Shown one piece after another: positions 57,071-64,000 of a stretch of 64,000 nt of DNA. The position numbers and the translations under genes are program-made. Numbering within the stretch: the stretch's first letter is position 1; each line of letters begins with the position of its first letter. Origin of the DNA: Monoplex corrugatus (taxonomy: Eukaryota > Mollusca > Gastropoda > Littorinimorpha > Ranellidae); contig JAPXFY010000022.1 in the NCBI GenBank assembly GCA_030674185.1, positions 40,642,085 to 40,706,084 of the forward strand, given 5' to 3'. The notes beneath the pieces are model-generated. The model searched no databases. It was not told the DNA's origin and was given only the letters and a program-made list of their open reading frames with translations.

Positions 57071-58860
57071 ACTAGGAAACTGAGGCACTCACATGTCTTC
57101 TGCTAATATGTTTCCAAGCTCTTGAATTCATAAGGTTTGGTTTAACAGATAAATTCTTAGGATATGGACGATCATTTTTCTGTTGTTGCATGCGTGATTT
57201 ATAGATAACAAAAATTTAAAAAATGACATAATAGTAATAATAATAACAATAATAAGTACAAAAGGGTCACATGCTAATGCAGTCCCTACTTCTGCCTCTT
57301 TTTGTTTTTGAAGCAGGTGTTGTAAGGCACTCGTCACAAGGTGCAGCACTTGAGGACCTAAGAGTGCATCTGTCAAAGGATTTTTCAGTTCACATTATAT
57401 GACACATAATGAAACACTACTAGAAGTATGGCAGGTAACTGAACAAATGATGACATTTTATTATGAAAAAGAGGTACGTAACATGCTTCTTGGCTTCATT
57501 ATCTCTTGTATTTATCTAATAATCTCTTCTATTATTAAATAATCTGATCAGTTATTAACTATTTAAAATAATTAAACTAATAAGTATAAAGTACACAAAC
57601 TTGATTTTCATTTCTTTGAACTCTAAATCTGACTGTTTGCATTATAAAGATAGTGCTGTCATTGATACATGCATAATTCATGTGTGGCATACACTTTCCT
57701 TGGTTGAGGGCTGGATGTTAAAAAAAATCTGTATTTCTGTTTTCTTTCCTCTTTGTGGCCTACTGGTTGAAACAATGCCTAGCACGATAAAAACAATCTG
57801 AATTAATATCACAGATTAAACATTGAGATTTTTTCCCCTCCCCTCCCCTCCCCTTAATTTCAGGTAGTGGTCTATATGCCAGTATTCCAGGTGAGGCGAT
57901 AAACTACAGTCACTATTCAACATGCACTCAGCACATATTAAGGATCCCATAGCAAAAATGAAAAATGAAAAAAAAAGTTGAGCCCAGCAAAATTCTGTTG
58001 CAAAATCCATTTTTAGATGTTAAACACATAGAGAAAAAATGGTGGTCAATCAATATCACGATTTGCAACCTAAATATCACATGATAAATCTATTATGACA
58101 ACGAAATAAAAGAAAGGAAGGAGACAGAGACAGACAGACAGATAGACAGACAGAGACAGAGACAGAGACAGAAAGACAGAGAGAAATTATTGCCACAAAA
58201 ATTTGTTTCCATTCTATCAAATGTATAAAAATGCCATTAGAACTGAAATTTGTGCAAAATGGAGTATGGAAAAAAATACAGAGAACAACAAGAGTTGTCT
58301 GATTACGTACTTTACGCAAAGTACTCTTTACATAATAAAATACATTGTACTCTTCTTCTATCACTGGATTCCAGGTGACTGATGACACACAGTAAAAAGA
58401 AATGAGTACATCTGTTGTCCAATTCAAATGCCACAGCAAGCTAGCTCTTTTGTAATATGCGGTTAATGTCTTGCTCTAAAAAAATAATAAAAAAAGCTGA
58501 CAGGGGTGATAGATCTGAAACAAGAACAGCTAGCAGACATGCCCAATGAATAAGTATTAGTCTAAAAAGAAAGAAAAGAAAAATATGTGTCCAACTGTTA
58601 AATAAATCATCTTCTTTTCAGGAACAAAGACCTCATAATGGCTTTATGTAAAGAGATGTGTAGTTACACTGGTGACCATTGTCAAAACAATTCTTTAAGC
58701 TGTCAAACATTTAATCAGTAAAAATAGCACCTCTGTAGAAAACAAAAAAGTGAATTACTATTATACAAGAAACAAGTAGTTTTTATGTGATTTAAAAATT
58801 ACATTTGAACAATAGAATATTGAATACAGAATTGCAAGAAAACTACATTATCAGAACAAA
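57071..58860. other. AT-rich single-copy-looking region
   Basis: No coding frame above about 120 codons and none with recognisable similarity. (AAT)n near 57230-57255 and GACA near 58110-58180. If host gene introns or UTRs exist in the window, they would be here, but nothing shows it. Confidence 0.5.
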
Positions 58861-59050
58861 GCTAAGTTTGTTGTGACTTTTAATCAATGCTGAATGACCC
58901 TTATAAATATGATGCTTCATACTGAAAAGACATGCAATAGTTTTCAAAATAACAAGGCTCAGTTTGTTATGATTTTTAATCAATGCTAATTGACCATTAT
59001 AAATCTGATGCTTCAATATGAAAAGACATATAATAGTTTTCAAAATAAAT
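58861..59050. repeat. 96 bp tandem duplication
   Basis: GCTAAGTTTGTTGTGA at 58861 and GCTCAGTTTGTTATGA at 58957 begin two similar units, each ending in ATAGTTTTCAAAATAA. Confidence 0.88.
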
Positions 59051-60089
59051 ATAAACACATAAATCATGAAGCCAAGTTATTTCATTTCAGCCATACCATA
59101 GATCTCGAACATGATTTTGCAACCATCACAAACTGTTTAAATGAAGATCTTTTCTGCTTCAGGTTCTGGTCTGCCCTGCAATCTGTTAAATAATCCCATT
59201 TATCTGGCTTACCAACACACCTTAAAACCAAAAATCCTGTCATAAATTCTGATTTGAATATGATTAGCTAAACATGATAAAACAGATAGGCCATCCCTCT
59301 ACCTGAATGTAAAATGTTAATCAATCACTCAAACACACGAAAAGTAAATAATCACATCCGTCACCTGTTTCTTACCAATCATTTATTACACTCTTATCAC
59401 TACATTTTGTAATCAGGTCAAAATTGTGTTGTTTACAGCTGAACTTATCTGTTTAACAACCTTATGTCTCTGTGTTGACAAGAATACCCGTATGCAAGCA
59501 GAGGTGGTGGTATGTTTTTCAAGTCAAATGCGCTGGCGTATGTTTGATCTTACAGGGTTTTGTCAAGGGTCTCCTCACTGAAGAGGCTCATGCACAGTTA
59601 TAGACAACTGTTGGAGTGGATCAAGTGAACATGGATGCTGTCATCGTTACTAATTCTTATCAGTCTAAAATAGTTCCATGTCTTGTTTTTCTTTATGCGT
59701 TTAATTATTGTATTAGTTTGTCTATTTCATCAAGATATTTTGACCTGTCTTTATCTATATTCTTTTTAATTATTAGTTTCTTTCTTTCTTTCTTTCTTTC
59801 ACTGTTTATTTCGTTATTTTCCATTCCAATAATTTCTATTACGTTTCGTATTATCAGGCAAATTTCCTTGTAAATAAGGTTATCACTTGTTTGTTTGTTT
59901 TTTCAACTCAACACATTACATTATTTTCAGCAATCCCTTTGTTTTAATGCTCTCTCTCAACTATAAAAAATTAAACAAAATTCTAGCTGGACAAACTATG
60001 CAACTATTATTATTTTTCATACGATATCATAGATTAAAAAACAGCTGATCTCAAAAGTTTTTTAGAGCTACTAGTTTCAGAAGAGCATT
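59051..60089. other. AT-rich single-copy-looking region
   Basis: Short TTTC repeat near 59781-59800. No gene recognised. Confidence 0.5.
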
Positions 60090-60460
60090 AAACGTATGAC
60101 TTGAAGATGATTCAAATCAATTCAAATATAAATGAGATATAATGCCAAACTAGCAGGTAGATAATTTTTGCTCGTTTTACTGCAGTGGTCAAACTAGATC
60201 ATGTCAGGCCTTTTTCAGGACCTTGTGTAATATCTACTGACAATGTCTAATAATGGCCAGATACATTAACCACAAAATTGGGCAAGAAATCCTTGCTGAT
60301 ATTTGTCACCGTGTTGCCTCAATTTTGACTGCGACTATTCACAAACCTGCTTCTAGTTTTGCACCTAACAATTGTACGAATCTATTTTACATCTATTCTG
60401 AATCAATTGCTTTTAATGTAGCCCTTGCTTGTCCAAATTCGTGAATATTTACTTAAAAAA
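60090..60460 (+). repeat. Diverged duplicate segment, copy 1
   Basis: Shares ordered blocks with 62745-63105: AATGAGA, GCCAAACTAG, GCAGTGGTCAAA, CATGTCA, AAGAAATCCTTGCTGA, ACATCTATTCTGAATCA and a TGTCCA/AGTCCA block with ATTCGTGA/ATTTGTGA. Both copies are followed within about 50 bases by a microsatellite. The 63-codon frame in this copy is not conserved in the other. Confidence 0.78.
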
Positions 60461-60501
60461 AAAAAGTTGTGAAAACTGATTTCTTTACACACATACTGTG
60501 T

Positions 60502-60504
<3 letters not shown>

Positions 60505-60596
<92 letters not shown>
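60505..60596. repeat. (CA)n microsatellite
   Basis: About 90 bases of pure CA, followed by CT and a C run at about 60647-60663. Confidence 0.97.
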
Positions 60597-60597
<1 letters not shown>

Positions 60598-60663
60598 CCC
60601 TCAAATCAAAGTTTAAAATCTCCTCTCTCTCTCTCTCTTCCTCTGCCCCCCCCCCCCCCCCCC

Positions 60664-61571
60664 ACTAATTGGCCTATTTAAAGAAAAAGAAACGTCAGCA
60701 CGCTTTACATGATTTGTGCAGTCAGGTTCTTTCCATGTAAGCCTACTTGTTGCGTAGAGTTGTTGCCCATTGGGAACAATGAAGACTTACTCAACGTGCT
60801 CCACGTTAGTGTCTCCAGACTAGAGCATTGTTTCCTTTGTGACAGATGTTAGTCTACAATGTAGAGCGCTCTTTCCTCACAGGTAGTGTCAGCCAATGAC
60901 GTTATCTACAGCAGTGGCTTTATCTGCCTCAGTAGTGTTCGTACAGCGTCACTGCCATTCACAAGTGGGTTAGGAGGCTGAGCATTGCAGAGGAGTAGAA
61001 GATTCAGTTGGCAAACAGATGGCACTAATTTTAATCTTTGACAATGTGGGATGATAGTCAACTATGAAAGACTTTACACTCAGATGATCTACAATGTCAT
61101 GTAACAATTTTTCTTCATGTTCTATTCTATTCTATTTCTCAAACAAGCTATCATAAGGAATGTGTGAATCAGACACACAAATCTGGAACTGATCAAAAAC
61201 AGCTTTTTAATCATAATTTTTGTTACTGTTGGACACTTTAAGATAAAACAAGTACATAGGCTTTTCCTCTACCTCAACTTAAAATGTTGACTGATCACAT
61301 AAAGTAGAAAAAAAACAACCCAAACAAACACACACAAAAACAACAAAAACAAACAAACATGAATACCTGTTCCCTGTTTCCAAAGTTATTAATTTTTCAA
61401 GCACACTTCATTTTCAAGACGTGATTGTGCATTGCATTATGACGAAGTCTAGTTTCAGCCCATCAGAAAGGTTTTTGCATGGTGATGCAGGGGTAGCGAA
61501 AACAGTGGTGTCGAAACAACTGAACAAAAGTAAGTTTTCATATACACACAATAGCTGGCAATGGCACAACT

Positions 61572-61573
<2 letters not shown>
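60664..61573. other. Single-copy-looking region
   Basis: No gene recognised. A-rich AACAAACA stretch near 61310-61360. Confidence 0.5.
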
Positions 61574-61619
<46 letters not shown>

Positions 61620-61629
61620 CAGGCAGAGA

Positions 61630-61694
<65 letters not shown>

Positions 61695-61697
61695 GAG
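61574..61697. repeat. (GA)n/(GACA)n microsatellite
   Basis: Two GA blocks and a terminal GACA block. Confidence 0.96.
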
Positions 61698-62114
61698 ATT
61701 TCTTTATTTCCGGTGAGATAGATCAGCATCATAACTTTATTAGTCTCACCCTTTCCCAAAAGGGGATTACAGTATCTAACAACAAATATTTGAAAAACAC
61801 TAGTTGTAAGTACTAATTATAAAGATAAGATACAACACAACACAGTGTTAATACAGTAAGAGCAATATACACATAACTGTAATAAATATAAGTATCAGAT
61901 GATGATAACATTGTAATCACTAGTAAAAATATAAAGGATGGATATATGTACATAGGACAATACTGAAAACATATAAAGCAGTACAAATGTGATCTATGTT
62001 ACAGTGCAAATTAAAGTAAGCAAAAAATTTGAAATAAAACAAAACAATAACCAGAAAATTACATGGCGTAACAGTGTGCCTTTGGAAAAAGAGGAAGAAT
62101 TTGGAGTCTGTCAT
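61698..62114. other. AT-rich single-copy-looking region
   Basis: No feature recognised. Confidence 0.5.
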
Positions 62115-62365
62115 TTGTTCAAGAGGGATTCATTGTACTTGGCATAGTCCATATGCGCACCACCCAAATCTGCCAGCAACTATCCAACAGATTCCCTGAG
62201 CTGTGTAAAACCCTGTATACCACAAGGTTTGAAATGGGGAGGAGGGAGAAGGCACTTATGAAACATTAACTGACACCAGTTTTTTTTATCTTCCAAGCAG
62301 AAATTGAACTCAGGCATCAGATCTTGAGTCCATAGCTCTATCAAACAAACCAGCCAACCCAAGTG
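62115..62365 (-). mobile_element. tRNA-derived SINE family, copy 4
   Basis: CACCACCCAAATCTGCCAGC, CAGATTCCCTGAGC, AAGGTTTGAAATGG, ACATTAACTGACACCA, TTGAACTCAGGCATCAGATC and TTGAGTCCATAGCTCTATCA occur in the same order as in copies 1 and 2. Minus-strand orientation is assigned from the tRNA-like head at the right end. Confidence 0.8.
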
Positions 62366-62458
62366 AAGAGAGAGATGGGGAGAGAGAGAAAGAGAGAGAG
62401 AGAGAAAGAGAGACAGACAGACAGACAGACAGAGACAGAGAGAGATAGAGACAAAAGA
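62366..62458. repeat. (GA)n/(GACA)n microsatellite
   Basis: GA with AAAG breaks and five GACA units. Confidence 0.94.
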
Positions 62459-62744
62459 AGGTTAATTAATCCATGATAAAAAAAACCCTAATAAAATCAT
62501 GGAAACCAGAAAACATTTTAACAGCAATGTTAGCAATGATAGCAATAGAAAAAACAGTCTCTCTCTCTTTCTCTCTCTAAACAATAAGAACTGAAAGCAG
62601 GATCTACATGGATATATTAGACTATACTCTCTCTTTTTCATATAATAAACATAAAAAAATCTATGAATAGATACCGGCTTATTTCATGGATTGTTGAAAT
62701 CTACAACTATTTTCGCCAATAGCATAAAAGGGTATGACCAAATT

Positions 62745-63105
62745 TTTATTCAAATCAGTTCAAAAGTAAATGAGACATTTGTGCCAAACTAGTTGATAGT
62801 TTTAACACATTTAATGGCAGTGGTCAAAATAATGGACCATGTCATGTTTTTTACACTGTACAAGACATTGTATATGTACATGTATAGTCAGACAAAACAA
62901 TTAACAAACAATTAAGAAATCCTTGCTGACACTTTTATAGGTGTTACAGCTCTGACCATGACTTTTCACGTATCTTCGTACTACACTTGACATGTGTATC
63001 AATTCACTTCATATCTACTCTGAATCAGCCAAAATATCTCCAATCAGCTGTTTTGCTATGTTGCCCCTGCTAGTCCAGATTTGTGACCATTCACAGAAAA
63101 ACATC
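62745..63105 (+). repeat. Diverged duplicate segment, copy 2
   Basis: Partner of 60090-60460, about 2.65 kb to the right and in the same orientation. Stop codons interrupt the frame that is open in copy 1. Confidence 0.78.
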
Positions 63106-63114
63106 ACACTTTGA

Positions 63115-63155
63115 TATGAGAGAGAGAGAGAGAGAGAGGGAGGGAGGGAGAGAGG

Positions 63156-63191
<36 letters not shown>

Positions 63192-63253
63192 AGACTGACA
63201 GACAGAGAAACAGAGAGAGACAGACAGAGGGACAGACAGTGGGACAGACAGAC

Positions 63254-63330
<77 letters not shown>

Positions 63331-63332
63331 GA
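63115..63332. repeat. (GA)n microsatellite with GACA and GGGA breaks
   Basis: More than 200 bases of purine-rich GA on the plus strand. Confidence 0.97.
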
Positions 63333-64000
63333 GCTTGCTTCACACACAACAGACTCAGCGCAAAGTTGTCAACCAACGCTCCGGTAATTACGTCATACAA
63401 TGAAGACGTGTTTCTCCCAGCAAGTAAGGTGTGAAAAGGCGACTGGGCGCTCTTGCCTTTGAAAATGCCGCGTACTCCCTTTTCGAAGACTGAGCTGGCT
63501 GGGCAATGTCGCGAAGGCCACAGGCTACCCCCCCCCCCCCCCCCCATCTTACATACGTCTGTGGCTGGGCCTATTGTTTGCTGAATGTGTAGGACAAGCG
63601 TAAACCACTGCATCACTTCATTCCCCTTCTTGAGGAGTCCACTCAGCAGATGTGCTTACATTTATATTTAGTCCTGATATACACTGTGAGTAAGGACAAT
63701 AAACGTTCAAGAACAATTAAAAGCATTATTGTTATTATTTTTTAATAACGTGGCTTTATTTTTTGTCATACTTGGTTATTACATTTAAACATTTTGCCTT
63801 AAATTTATTAAAAATTGGCTCTGATTTTGTTTATCCTAATTTTATTAATTCAATCATTTCCTCATTTGTTTTGGGACTGTTTTATTTGGTCATTATTTTC
63901 TTATTCCTGTAACTTTGTGAAGTCAGGTTATGTCAGTCGTCATTCCGTAAGGAGCCTGCTACAACCTTGGCCCCCCTCTTTCTATATATCTCTATCACCA
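63333..64000. other. Right edge, single-copy-looking with C17 run
   Basis: C homopolymer at about 63529-63545, then T-rich sequence to the end. No gene recognised. Confidence 0.5.

Noticed and set aside
57601..57801. Small open frame of 66 codons in the AT-rich region
   Set aside because: Length expected by chance, no similarity, no supporting context.
60253..60444. 63-codon frame in duplicate segment copy 1
   Set aside because: The homologous segment at 62745-63105 has stops in this frame, so it is not conserved as protein.

Overview
The window looks like animal nuclear DNA, most probably from a mollusc (a gastropod is my best guess). This is an inference from the mix of RTE-type and CR1-type LINEs, Penelope-like elements, tRNA-derived SINEs, TTAA-flanked MITEs, very long CA/GT, GA/CT and GACA microsatellites and several tandem-repeat families. 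I found no bacterial operon, no rRNA gene, no free-standing tRNA gene and no host protein-coding gene. Every convincing protein similarity belongs to a retroelement.

Layout. 1-16.6 kb is a microsatellite-rich mosaic. It holds a frameshifted CR1-type LINE tail (5.4-6.46 kb), a tetranucleotide array (8.65-9.38 kb), two copies of a roughly 530 bp dispersed family that I call R530 (9.7-10.6 and 14.0-14.6 kb), a fold-back insertion inside the first R530 copy, a decayed CR1-type RT fragment (12.0-12.25 kb) and a long imperfect inverted repeat (12.97-13.85 kb). 16.6-38.8 kb is almost entirely tandem repeat: a 20 bp array with a 60 bp trimer, satellite A (41/44 bp), satellite B (42-44 bp), satellite C (47 bp), satellite D (a different 47 bp) and satellite E (37/30 bp). 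A nearly full-length RTE LINE (19179-22229, minus strand) interrupts satellite A. A Penelope-like GIY-YIG fragment flanked by a 13 bp target-site duplication sits between D and E. 38.8-47.3 kb is a nest of SINEs, TTAA-MITEs, three more R530 copies, two RTE 3' fragments and microsatellites. 47.4-57.07 kb is satellite F (34/36 bp), interrupted by a 5'-truncated RTE (52923-55210) whose 545-residue reverse transcriptase frame is open. 57.07-64 kb is AT-rich, mostly single-copy-looking sequence with local duplications and microsatellites.

How the parts relate. The history can be read from nesting and target-site duplications. MITEs entered SINEs; R530 entered a MITE cluster; RTE tails and a fold-back element entered R530 copies; RTE elements entered satellites A and F after those repeats existed, because the duplicated target is satellite sequence. 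Both long RTE copies have almost no 3' UTR and end in short tandem repeats, a known RTE-clade trait. The most notable candidates for something undescribed are the R530 family, the cluster of six unrelated satellites, the multimeric organisation within satellite A, and the two inverted-repeat insertions that look Penelope-related. No new enzymatic or defence system is visible.
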